A program made the position numbers and the translations under genes. Positions 19,494-28,254 of a DNA stretch of 64,000 nucleotides are shown piece after piece (within the stretch, counting starts at the first letter, position 1; each line of letters starts with the position of its first letter). The notes beneath the pieces were generated by a model, which saw only the letters and a list, made by a program, of their open reading frames with translations, made no database searches and had not been told where the DNA came from. This DNA comes from Agrobacterium fabrum str. C58 (lineage in GTDB: Bacteria > Pseudomonadota > Alphaproteobacteria > Rhizobiales > Rhizobiaceae). The stretch is from assembly GCF_000092025.1 (NCBI RefSeq), contig NC_003063.2, positions 310,001-374,000 of the forward strand. Reading direction: 5' to 3'.

Positions 19494-21140
19494 ATGCGCA
19501 TCGATATCATCGACACGGATGCCGGCTTCGAGGCTATCCGGGAAAACTGGGACGCGGTGTTCATGGCCGATCCCCATGCCCGGCATTTCCTTTCCTGGGG
19601 CTGGCTTCGGGATTACATGCCGCGCCGCAAACGCTGGTTCATCCTGGCGCTGCGCGAGCGCACGGAAGGCTCGCCTTACGTGGCGTTTTTCCCCTTGCGC
19701 CTCGTCACCGAGCCGGACAAGAAGACCGGCCGCTTTCACGACAGCATCGTCATGGCCGGCAATGCGGCGGCGGATTACACCGGCTTCATCTCCCGGCCGG
19801 ACTATGAGAACCACGCCATTGCCGGTTTCTGCTCCTATATACGCCAGCAGAACTGGACCGAGCTGAAGCTCGACTATCTCTGCGGCGGGCCGGAAAGGCG
19901 CGACGCGATGATCCAGGCGCTTCAGGGTCCACTCGTCATGTTCCGCGACAGCATGCCGACCAACCCCTACAACATCAACAATTGCATCTGCCCGGTCGTG
20001 AGTTTGCCCGAGACGTTCGACGCTTATCTCGAAAGCCATATGAGCAGCCAGACGCGGCAGAAGCTCCGGCGCTTCCTGCGAAAGGTGGAGGGTGGCGACG
20101 AATACCGCATCACCTTCGCAACCAGGGACACTCTCAAGCGGGAGATGGACATCCTGTTCGATTTCTGGCGCGTTCGCTGGGCGCCGCACAAGGGCAAGGA
20201 GCGCACCGAACTCCTGATCGGCGCGACGCGGCAGATGTTGATGGATGTCTGGCTGCGTGGCGATCTGGAAGTGCCGGTGCTGTGGTTCGGCGACCAGCCG
20301 CTTGGGGCGCTTGCCAACATCATCGACCGGCAGAAAAAATCGGTCCTGTTCTACATTACCGGCCGCGACGAGGACTGGAAGACGCCGTCCCCCGGCCTCG
20401 TGCTGCATGGGCACTGCATCCGCAGGGCGATCGAGCAGGGTTTTAAGACCTATGATTTCCTGCGCGGCAACGAGCCCTATAAATATTTCTTCGGCCCGGA
20501 AGAGCACAAGCTGAGTTGCACCCTGTTCCGCACCCGCTCTGGCGACAATCTCGGCGGCACGCTCCACCCGCGCAGCGTCCGTTTCGTTTACGAACAGGCC
20601 CTGAAACTCTACAAGAGCGGTAAGAAAAGCGAGGCGAGCATTGCCTTCGGGCAGGTTCTTTCCGCAGCGCCGGATCATCTCGGCGCGCAGTTCGGGCTTG
20701 CCAACCTCGCCTTCGACCGCGGTGAGTTCCGGGAAGCCGAGATCGCCTTTCTCAGCCTCATCGCAGCAGGCCACGAACCCGTCGTCCTTTGGTTGCGCAT
20801 CGGCGAAACGCGGCTTGCGCAACAGCATTATCACGAGGCATCCGAGGCCTTCCGCCAGGTAACCAACCGCGCGCCGTTCCACCGGGAAGCACTTTACAAA
20901 TGCGCGGTAGCGCTGATTGCCGCCGAACGACAGATGGAGGCGGCGGAAATCCTCGAAAGGCTGCAACACTATCATTCCGACGATGCGGCGCATCTGGAAT
21001 ATGCCGAAAAAGCCCGCGCCGCCCTTGCACGGCTGGAAAAGGCAAAGACCACGGTTCCGCTACCGCCCGATGTCATCAAGCTTGCCGCCAAACCGAAAAC
21101 GACGGGCAAGCGCTGGCATCCGCCAAAGGTTTTGCATTAA
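19494..21140 (+). CDS. celD: Cellulose biosynthesis protein CelD (GNAT-like + TPR)
   Basis: A 548-residue protein. Residues 1 to about 350 form a double GNAT/FemAB-like acyltransferase fold (QTRQKLRRFLRKVEGGDEYR; YDFLRGNEPYKYFFG). Residues around 370-510 form TPR-like helical repeats. In Agrobacterium celD and celE lie opposite the cellulose synthase operon and are needed for cellulose fibrils, possibly by modifying a precursor or the polymer. The ATG at 19494 follows GGGAGGGG; an upstream GTG at 19476 is unlikely. No signal peptide, so probably cytoplasmic. Confidence 0.82.
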   Translation: MRIDIIDTDAGFEAIRENWDAVFMADPHARHFLSWGWLRDYMPRRKRWFILALRERTEGSPYVAFFPLRLVTEPDKKTGRFHDSIVMAGNAAADYTGFISRPDYENHAIAGFCSYIRQQNWTELKLDYLCGGPERRDAMIQALQGPLVMFRDSMPTNPYNINNCICPVVSLPETFDAYLESHMSSQTRQKLRRFLRKVEGGDEYRITFATRDTLKREMDILFDFWRVRWAPHKGKERTELLIGATRQMLMDVWLRGDLEVPVLWFGDQPLGALANIIDRQKKSVLFYITGRDEDWKTPSPGLVLHGHCIRRAIEQGFKTYDFLRGNEPYKYFFGPEEHKLSCTLFRTRSGDNLGGTLHPRSVRFVYEQALKLYKSGKKSEASIAFGQVLSAAPDHLGAQFGLANLAFDRGEFREAEIAFLSLIAAGHEPVVLWLRIGETRLAQQHYHEASEAFRQVTNRAPFHREALYKCAVALIAAERQMEAAEILERLQHYHSDDAAHLEYAEKARAALARLEKAKTTVPLPPDVIKLAAKPKTTGKRWHPPKVLH

Positions 21141-21200
21141 AGACATCGCCCTGTAAGTTGCGGCAGAAAAACCAAGCCTGCCGACTTGCAAGGATATCAG

Positions 21201-22355
21201 ATGTTTCTGACCAACAAGGACATGCTCGATCTCGTCGAGCTTCGCCATGATCTGCACCGCCATCCGGAAATTTCCGGGGAGGAAAAGGAGACCGCTCGGC
21301 GCATCCGCACTTTCCTTGCGCAGACAAAACCCGACCGGCTTCTCGCCGATCTTGGCGGCCATGGCGTGGCGGCGGTCTATGACAGCGGTAAAAGCGGCCC
21401 GGCGATCCTGATCCGCTCGGAACTCGATGCCCTGCCCATTCATGAGAAGAGCGAGGCCGATTATCGCTCCCGCACCGACGGCAAGGGCCATCTTTGCGGT
21501 CATGATGGCCACTCCACCATCCTGACGGCACTGGCGCTCGGCCTCTCCAGGCAAAGGCCGCAAACCGGTCGCGTCATCCTTCTCTACCAGCCAGCCGAGG
21601 AAACCGGCGCAGGTGCCGCCGCCGTTCTTGCCGACCCGCGCTTTCACGAGATAAAACCTGATTATTCCTTTTCGCTGCATAATCTGCCCGGTCTGCCGCT
21701 CGGCCATGTCAGTGTGCTGGAAGGCCCGGTCAATTGCGCATCGCGCGGCATCAAGATCCGCCTTTCGGGAAAGACGGCGCATGCCTCTTCACCGGAGCAC
21801 GGCGTTTCGCCAATGCAGGCGATATCCCTGATGATGCCGGCTCTGGCCGAACTCGGTTCCGGCTTCCCGCCCGAGCCCGATTTTTCGATGGTGACGATCA
21901 CCCATGCCGTGATGGGCGAGGCCGCCTTCGGTATTTCCCCAGCCGATGCGGAAATCTGGGCAACGCTCAGAACCTTGACCGACGACCGGATGGAAAAGCT
22001 CTGCACAGCTGCGGAATCACTGGCGAAGAAGGTGGCAGGCGAGCAGCAACTGACGCTCGACATCGCCTATGACGATATTTTCCTGCATTGCGAAAATGCG
22101 CCAGAGGCGGTCGCGCACATAAGGCGGGCACTCGACGAGGAGAAAATTCCCTACAATTCGGAGGCTCTGCCCATGCGGGCCTCCGAAGATTTCGGCCGTT
22201 TCCGCGCCGTCTCGTCGTCAGCCATGTTCTTTCTCGGCGCCGGCAGAGATTACCCCAACCTGCACAATCCCGATTATGACTTTCCGGACACGTTGATCGG
22301 CATCGGCGCACGCATCTTCATGCGCATCATCCGCAATCTTACAGACGTGGAATAG
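21201..22355 (+). CDS. celE: M20 peptidase-family amidohydrolase, probable CelE
   Basis: A 384-residue M20D-type amidohydrolase (hippurate hydrolase/IAA-amino-acid hydrolase fold). Metal-ligand motifs are CGHDGHS, QPAEETGAG, the HNLPG segment and the C-terminal SEDFGRF, with a dimerisation insertion (SGKTAHASSPEHG). The ATG at 21201 has AAGGA six bases upstream. It follows celD by 60 bases. The assignment as celE rests on this position and recalled gene order. A role in cellulose synthesis is not predictable from the fold; deacylation of a CelD product is one idea. Confidence 0.75.
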   Translation: MFLTNKDMLDLVELRHDLHRHPEISGEEKETARRIRTFLAQTKPDRLLADLGGHGVAAVYDSGKSGPAILIRSELDALPIHEKSEADYRSRTDGKGHLCGHDGHSTILTALALGLSRQRPQTGRVILLYQPAEETGAGAAAVLADPRFHEIKPDYSFSLHNLPGLPLGHVSVLEGPVNCASRGIKIRLSGKTAHASSPEHGVSPMQAISLMMPALAELGSGFPPEPDFSMVTITHAVMGEAAFGISPADAEIWATLRTLTDDRMEKLCTAAESLAKKVAGEQQLTLDIAYDDIFLHCENAPEAVAHIRRALDEEKIPYNSEALPMRASEDFGRFRAVSSSAMFFLGAGRDYPNLHNPDYDFPDTLIGIGARIFMRIIRNLTDVE

Positions 22356-22379
22356 CGACGACGAGCCTTCCGCCCGCTG

Positions 22380-24722
22380 TCAGCCACCGCCCTGAGGGCC
22401 GTTGCTCGGTCGGGCCGAGCGCACGGCCGCCAGCCCCTTGATGCCGTCCTGATTCCCGATGGCTGTCAGGCTTTCGAAAATCTGGGCCGCCTCGCCATAC
22501 CGGCGCATGGCAAGATAGGAATAGCCACGCAGCACCATCAGGTCCGTTCGCTCGTCTGCCAACCGCGCCCGCTGGTCGAGCAGCAGAAGCGTTTCCGAAT
22601 ACCGTTTCGACTGGAAGGCGGAGACCGCCCTGTCGGCCAGGATCGAGACCTGCAATTCGGTCGCACGCGGGCGATCCATGCGCGATTTCGTTGCCGAGAC
22701 GGCTGCATGGTCCGTCAGCCCCATGCGCAGATAAGCAAGGCTCTGGCCATAGGCCGCGTCGCTTTTCACCGTCGACTGGCCGCCTTCAATCGCGGATTCG
22801 AAAGCTTTCAGAGCCTCTGCCGGACGGTTCGTTTCCATCAGGCACCAGCCGAGATCGAGCGCCTGTTGCGGCGGCAGACGCTGTGGGTCGGGATAGGCCG
22901 CGCAGGAGCGTGGACGGGAGGCGGCGCTGGTTTCCCTTTGCGCCTGCACCGGCCGGCGCGCCTGCTTGCGCGAAGGTTCGGGCTGCTGCTGGACGACAGG
23001 CTGGTCATAGACCATCGCCGTTCCGCCCTGCGGCGCATAGGTCGGCGCGGGCGCCGTCATCTGTTGGGTAAGGGGCGGTGTGCTCACGGGGGCAACAATC
23101 TGCCCGGACTGATCCACCATCCGCGCCGTGCCAACATCGGCAATACGTTGAGAGCGGCTCGCCCATTGCTGCTGTATGCCACGCAGACCGGCCAGATTAC
23201 GCAGATCGTGATAACTGACGGCCATGCCATAGGCCGACGGCTCATCATCGGGTTTCCAGCCAAGGGCCGTGCTGAACCATTGCAAAGCAAGCGGTGTCTG
23301 CCGGAAAGCAAGCGAATACCAGCCGAATTGCTGCGCGGTGGCCGCATCCTTGCGCGCCACCGTTTCCCCGGCAATGCGCTGCAGCACGTCAGGCGGCAGA
23401 ACGACCGGTGGCTGCAGGGCCAGAAGATTGGCCGTGGCGGCAAGATAGGTCGCAAGCGCATCATCTGATGACGTGCGCCATTTATACATGACGTCTTCGG
23501 CCTCGCGCGGCTCATTACGGTCGATCAGCGCCAGCGCCAGACCCTGCGAGGCCGAAGCGCTGTCTTCTTCCTCACGCGTCTTGCGGAACCACTTTTCCGC
23601 TTCTGCCATGTTCTTCTGGCGGATGTTGTACCAGCCGAGCAGCAGGGCGTCACTTGCAAGCTTGTCGGTCTCGGCAAGTCTTTCAAGCCGCATCAGATAG
23701 GCGGAAGGAACGGTGACGCCTTCCTTTTCGCCCTCTTTCGGTTTTTCTCCGGCCTTTGCCACGAACTGTCGGGCGAGATCGTTCTTGACCGGCTCGAATT
23801 CCAGCTGACCGTCGGCACCCGGTTTTTCCTTGGCCAGCAACTCGCCCATCATCTCCGCCGGCAAAAGCGCGGATGCCTTCTGCACCGTCGCGAGCCTGTC
23901 GCTGGCGGCCGTGCAATTGTTGAGGATGTAAAGATAAGCGTCGCGCGCCCGTCCCATCCGGTCGCTATTGGCGAAGGCATCGGCGACCCGCCACAGGACA
24001 TCGACCTCGCCGCAGGTCAGCAGGGCGGGATTGTTCGCGGCGGTATCCACGACCGCCGAATATTGCTTGAGATCGGACGCATTGACGAGCCGCTGGCGGG
24101 CTTCGGCAAGCGAGAGCATGCCAATGAGATTGTCGGGTGGTTGCCAGCCGGGTTCGGCCTGCTGGCGATCGGCAATCGCCTTGCGCACTTCGGCATAACG
24201 GCCATCGGTATAAAGCTGCCACATGGCGTCGAGCTTGGGATCGCCGTTTTCGGGAATGGCGAGAGGATCGGCCGGCGGCGTCCAGTTGGGATAAAGCGTG
24301 CGAAGACGCGCGATTTCGGCCTGAAGCCGCTGGGTATCCCCACGGGCTGCAAAATAGCGCAGCGCGCTGAGATCGACTTCCGGCATATCGGCCGAGGCGG
24401 GCTGCGGCGTTCGCGGGGCCTGTGCCGTCTGCATTTGCGGCGCCTGCCCGCCAGCCTGCATCACCGGTAGCGGATCGCTTGCCGGAACGGTGACCGGCGG
24501 TGTCGTGACGGGCGTCGTTGCCTGCGCCATCTCACGATTTTTGACGAAAGCACTGATCTGCGCCGGATTGGCCGCCGGTGAAATGCGCGGTGTCGCCCGG
24601 TTATCGCCGACCGCCGATGTATGCACGTCCGACACCCGTCCGAGAATGTTATCGCGCCAGTGGAAGGCAGCAAGCGCAATCAGAAGCAGGATGAGAGCCG
24701 AGGTCGACAGTGGCTTATTCAT
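22380..24722 (-). CDS. celG: Cellulose operon TPR protein CelG
   Basis: A 780-residue protein with one N-terminal membrane anchor (residues 6-24), a Pro/Thr-rich linker (around 50-115), then mostly alpha-helical TPR-like repeats to the C-terminus, interrupted by a Gln/Pro/Arg-rich stretch around 560-610. It occupies the BcsC-like last position in celABCG but lacks an obvious outer-membrane barrel, so it is more likely a periplasmic scaffold. Mutation of celG has been reported to change cellulose output. The ATG at 24722 overlaps the celC stop as ATGA and has GGGGA six bases upstream. Confidence 0.8.
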   Translation of the reverse strand: MNKPLSTSALILLLIALAAFHWRDNILGRVSDVHTSAVGDNRATPRISPAANPAQISAFVKNREMAQATTPVTTPPVTVPASDPLPVMQAGGQAPQMQTAQAPRTPQPASADMPEVDLSALRYFAARGDTQRLQAEIARLRTLYPNWTPPADPLAIPENGDPKLDAMWQLYTDGRYAEVRKAIADRQQAEPGWQPPDNLIGMLSLAEARQRLVNASDLKQYSAVVDTAANNPALLTCGEVDVLWRVADAFANSDRMGRARDAYLYILNNCTAASDRLATVQKASALLPAEMMGELLAKEKPGADGQLEFEPVKNDLARQFVAKAGEKPKEGEKEGVTVPSAYLMRLERLAETDKLASDALLLGWYNIRQKNMAEAEKWFRKTREEEDSASASQGLALALIDRNEPREAEDVMYKWRTSSDDALATYLAATANLLALQPPVVLPPDVLQRIAGETVARKDAATAQQFGWYSLAFRQTPLALQWFSTALGWKPDDEPSAYGMAVSYHDLRNLAGLRGIQQQWASRSQRIADVGTARMVDQSGQIVAPVSTPPLTQQMTAPAPTYAPQGGTAMVYDQPVVQQQPEPSRKQARRPVQAQRETSAASRPRSCAAYPDPQRLPPQQALDLGWCLMETNRPAEALKAFESAIEGGQSTVKSDAAYGQSLAYLRMGLTDHAAVSATKSRMDRPRATELQVSILADRAVSAFQSKRYSETLLLLDQRARLADERTDLMVLRGYSYLAMRRYGEAAQIFESLTAIGNQDGIKGLAAVRSARPSNGPQGGG

Positions 24723-25774
24723 CGGCATTCCCCGTTATTCCTTGCCAGAAACGACAATGCCAGAAGATGCAATGTGGAAGGATAATAAAGTGTTGGCTGG
24801 AAATTTTTAAGTTCGGCGGAAACGGCGGGACCACCGGCGATGCAGGCGGCAAGCGCCGGTATGATGCGATAACCGGCATCGGACAGCACGTCCTTCACCG
24901 CGCCGCTCTTCAGATCGAAGGTGCCGGCAGCACCGCTTTCCAGCGTCATGCCGTCTTTCAGCCGGGAAAGCAGCTCGGGCGCGCCCATATTCGCCCTTGC
25001 AAGATAAAGCGGTATGCGCACCGCATTATATCCGAATTCCGGCTGAAATCCCGATGCCGGCTGCGGCTTCGTCTTCACCGATACCCAGTCGGCGGGCAGT
25101 TTTCTGTCACTGAAGGCGAAGGCGCCGATCTGCGCCACCCCATCATCTGCCACCGCTTTCCAGAGCGGCGACGGCGCGACGAGATTGAGCACCGGAAAGG
25201 CTTCGAAAATCAGATAGGACGGATTGACCACCGGCCCATCGGCCCGATCGCCCTCGCCAAAACCGCTGGCGGCCGGCAGAAGCAGCGTGCGCCCGCCACG
25301 CTGCACCACGGTCTTTTTGAGGATGACGGAGGCGATGGCCGCCGATGCTTCGGCATAATCCTGCCGGTTCCACTGCCCGGCCGCCAGCGCCAGCGCATAG
25401 GCGATCAGGATGTCGCCATCCGTCGCATTATTGATGTCGGTGACATGCGGTCTGGTGCGCGGATCCCATTTCCAGGCGGAAAGCCCGTCATCGCGCACCA
25501 GCAATTCGGTGCGGGTGAAGCTCCAGATCAGCTCGAAGTCGGACAGGTTGTCGGCAAGCACGGCGAGCCACATGCCATAGCCCTGCCCTTCGCTGTGGCT
25601 GATATTGCTGTTGCCGGTATCGATGATCCGGCCACCGGGATCGAGAAACGCGCCCTTATAGGCAGCCCATGCGTCCGTCGGGATCGAAGCCGCGCGGCTG
25701 AGGGAGAGGCCGGCAAACAGCATCATGGCCGACAGGCAGACAATACCGGCAATTTTCGAAATCCCGCTCTTCAT
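24719..25774 (-). CDS. celC: Periplasmic GH8 endo-beta-1,4-glucanase (BcsZ type)
   Basis: A 351-residue secreted glycoside hydrolase family 8 enzyme. The signal peptide spans residues 1-29. The catalytic acid is Glu62 in SEGQGYGM, and the NATDGDILIAYALALAAG segment carries the conserved Asp of GH8. Every bacterial cellulose operon of this type includes such a cellulase, which trims or untangles nascent glucan. It overlaps celB and celG by ATGA at both ends, indicating coupled translation. Confidence 0.92.
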   Translation of the reverse strand: MKSGISKIAGIVCLSAMMLFAGLSLSRAASIPTDAWAAYKGAFLDPGGRIIDTGNSNISHSEGQGYGMWLAVLADNLSDFELIWSFTRTELLVRDDGLSAWKWDPRTRPHVTDINNATDGDILIAYALALAAGQWNRQDYAEASAAIASVILKKTVVQRGGRTLLLPAASGFGEGDRADGPVVNPSYLIFEAFPVLNLVAPSPLWKAVADDGVAQIGAFAFSDRKLPADWVSVKTKPQPASGFQPEFGYNAVRIPLYLARANMGAPELLSRLKDGMTLESGAAGTFDLKSGAVKDVLSDAGYRIIPALAACIAGGPAVSAELKNFQPTLYYPSTLHLLALSFLARNNGECR

Positions 25775-28254
25775 CGATGCCGCCCCATCATGCGCAGCAT
25801 TACGAAGGTGGCAAAACCGAGCAGCGACACAAAACCAATGAATGCCAGCGAATAGGAAAGAACGTTGGAAGACAGCCAGTTGGCGGCGATCAGCCTCCAG
25901 TTCGAGAGTGAAAATGCCCGGGTGGCATAAAGATTAGGCCGTTCCACTTCCACCGTTTCGATCTTTTCGGCTGCGGCATCGTAAGCGGCGACACGCCCGG
26001 TGACGTCGCGCCAGCGGTTTTCCCGCGTCATAGCCTGCATGCCATCTAGAAGTTCCGCTGAAGTCGGCGCGGTCGCCAGTGTCCATACCCCCTCGCCGGA
26101 GGGGCTGAGGCCCTGTGCCAGCATGAAGGAGACATTGCCGGGCGGCGCATAGGGCTGTTCAGCCGCCGGCAGGAAGCGCAGCGTATCCGAGCTCAGATCG
26201 AAATTCCGCTTCATCCACTCCTCGAAGGAGGAGACCTGGCCCTCCCAGATGCCGCCATCCACCCGCTCCCGCCAGTCGTTGAACAGGGTGTCGCTGTTTT
26301 GGGCTGGGACCTGCACGCCGGTTCCCATTTTCCAGGATATCTGGCTGGACGGAACGAGATTGAATTGGCTGATCAGCGCCTGCGGAAATTGCGAGATCGT
26401 GCCGACAAAGAGGGCATCGCGATCACCGATCACCAGCGGCGAGGCAACGGTCTCGATATCAATCGGATGTCCCGCCACGCTCGCAAGCCGGCTGATCAAA
26501 GTGGCTGCCACCGACATGGTATCGGTGTCGAAACGGTCGAGCGACAAGGCAACCGGCCCGCCGGTCCGGTAAGGCTGGCCGGCACCCGCCATCGCGGCGA
26601 GATCCGGCTTGCGGCCGATCTGCGCGTAGTTAGGAATATGAATTTCCGAGGTGTCGAACAGGGCAAAACGCGGGGTCGCGCTGGCGGGTGCGCCGGGGGC
26701 ACAGGCCTGATCCTGTGCCGTCATCAGCACCGCCTCGAGGGTCACCTTGTTCGGCCCTGGCTTGAAATGACGCATCGTCACTTTGATCGGCAGGTGCCGG
26801 AAAATGCCGCCGCCATTGTTGGATATCGGCACGGTCGAGGCGATCTGATCATTGACGTAGATATCGACATGGCTGCCGGGCAAGACCTGCGAAGAATAGG
26901 CTGCATCAAGCAGAAGAGATGCCTCGCCATAGGCAGACGCGTAAAAATCGGCGGGCATGCCGACATAAAATTCAGTGCGGAAACGCCGACCGCTAAATTC
27001 GGTGCTTTGCAGACCAAGTTCGGAAAGCGCGATACGGCGGTCCGACATGACAAGTGGCACATCCGGCGCATGCCAGCTGCGGGTCGAAAACGTCGTTCTC
27101 TGGGCACCGGGCGTGCGCGATATCGAGGAAAACAGCGTCTCGATTGCCGCCTGCACCGCCTGCGGGGTGGGGCCGGTGACAAAAAGCGGCGAGGAATTGC
27201 CGGGGCCGGCGTTGCCAAAACCAGCAAAGGCTCCCGCCGATGCCTCGGGCGGCAGCGCTCCAGCCACACCGGCAATCTCGCGAGCCGTACCGACGAAAAC
27301 CGTCAGCGTGCCCGCCTTGCGCTCGGTGGAAGGGGCGGTAACGAAACGGATCGTCTGGTTCGGCATCTGGGTTCTGAGCGCCAGCGCCTGTGAAAGACGC
27401 AGGAGAGAATCCGCAAATGCCGGATTGCCGAGCGCAGGTGCAACGATCTCGATCGACGTCATCGCCTTGCCATCAGGCCCGGTTGCCTGAATGTCGTCGA
27501 TATTGGCAAAGCTGCCGGCGACATCCGAATTAAAGCCGATATAGGTGTTCGCAGGGTTCACATCGGTCCACAGATCGTAGGTGGACTGGATCGTGCAATC
27601 GGTTCTGTGGCGTTGCTGCACACCGAGCGTCACGACATTTGAGCCGACCTGCAAGACGCCGGGCGGTATCTTCAGGGCGACATTGCCTTCGCTGTCAGGT
27701 GCTTCGATCCGCGCCGCATCCAGCGCGACATTGTTCAGGCTCACCTGAAAATTCGAGCTTTCCGGCGCGACCACGATTGCATTCTGATAGCCGATATTGA
27801 GTGAAACGGCGGCATTCGCCTGCTCCGGCGTCAGATAGATGCTCCATTGCCGGCGATCAATCTCACCGGAAAGGCTGAGCTTTTCATAGGGCAGGATATA
27901 CCGGCGCCGGCTGTCCGCATTAAGCGACGAGGCCGGAGCTGGAACCGGTCTTGCACCTTCCTGCCGTGGAGGAACCAAAGCGGGCGGCAATGGCGCAGCG
28001 GCCGGGCGTTGCGGCGCGGGCTGGACCGCAAAGGGCGGCGGAGCCGAGGGCTGGCCCGGTGTCGGAGTGGGCACCTGTACAGGCGGTTGCGGCGGCGGCG
28101 CGACAGGCGGAATGGCGGGCGGCGCCGGTGCGGGTGACGTCTGCGCCGGCCTTTCAGGCGTCATATCGAAGGGCGAGGACTGCGCCATCGCACCCGCGGC
28201 AACCGCGCATATCAATACTGTCAGAGAACCCCTTATGGGTTTGCAGCCGATCAT
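25771..28254 (-). CDS. celB: Cellulose synthase periplasmic subunit BcsB type
   Basis: An 827-residue protein. The signal peptide (ending GAMAQSS) is followed by a long Pro-rich linker (around 30-100), beta-rich carbohydrate-binding and flavodoxin-like modules, and a single C-terminal membrane helix (YSLAFIGFVSLLGFATFVML) that packs against the synthase. BcsB guides the glucan through the periplasm. The ATG at 28254 overlaps the celA stop as ATGA; a longer frame upstream lacks a signal peptide at its start and lies inside celA. Confidence 0.92.
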   Translation of the reverse strand: MIGCKPIRGSLTVLICAVAAGAMAQSSPFDMTPERPAQTSPAPAPPAIPPVAPPPQPPVQVPTPTPGQPSAPPPFAVQPAPQRPAAAPLPPALVPPRQEGARPVPAPASSLNADSRRRYILPYEKLSLSGEIDRRQWSIYLTPEQANAAVSLNIGYQNAIVVAPESSNFQVSLNNVALDAARIEAPDSEGNVALKIPPGVLQVGSNVVTLGVQQRHRTDCTIQSTYDLWTDVNPANTYIGFNSDVAGSFANIDDIQATGPDGKAMTSIEIVAPALGNPAFADSLLRLSQALALRTQMPNQTIRFVTAPSTERKAGTLTVFVGTAREIAGVAGALPPEASAGAFAGFGNAGPGNSSPLFVTGPTPQAVQAAIETLFSSISRTPGAQRTTFSTRSWHAPDVPLVMSDRRIALSELGLQSTEFSGRRFRTEFYVGMPADFYASAYGEASLLLDAAYSSQVLPGSHVDIYVNDQIASTVPISNNGGGIFRHLPIKVTMRHFKPGPNKVTLEAVLMTAQDQACAPGAPASATPRFALFDTSEIHIPNYAQIGRKPDLAAMAGAGQPYRTGGPVALSLDRFDTDTMSVAATLISRLASVAGHPIDIETVASPLVIGDRDALFVGTISQFPQALISQFNLVPSSQISWKMGTGVQVPAQNSDTLFNDWRERVDGGIWEGQVSSFEEWMKRNFDLSSDTLRFLPAAEQPYAPPGNVSFMLAQGLSPSGEGVWTLATAPTSAELLDGMQAMTRENRWRDVTGRVAAYDAAAEKIETVEVERPNLYATRAFSLSNWRLIAANWLSSNVLSYSLAFIGFVSLLGFATFVMLRMMGRHR

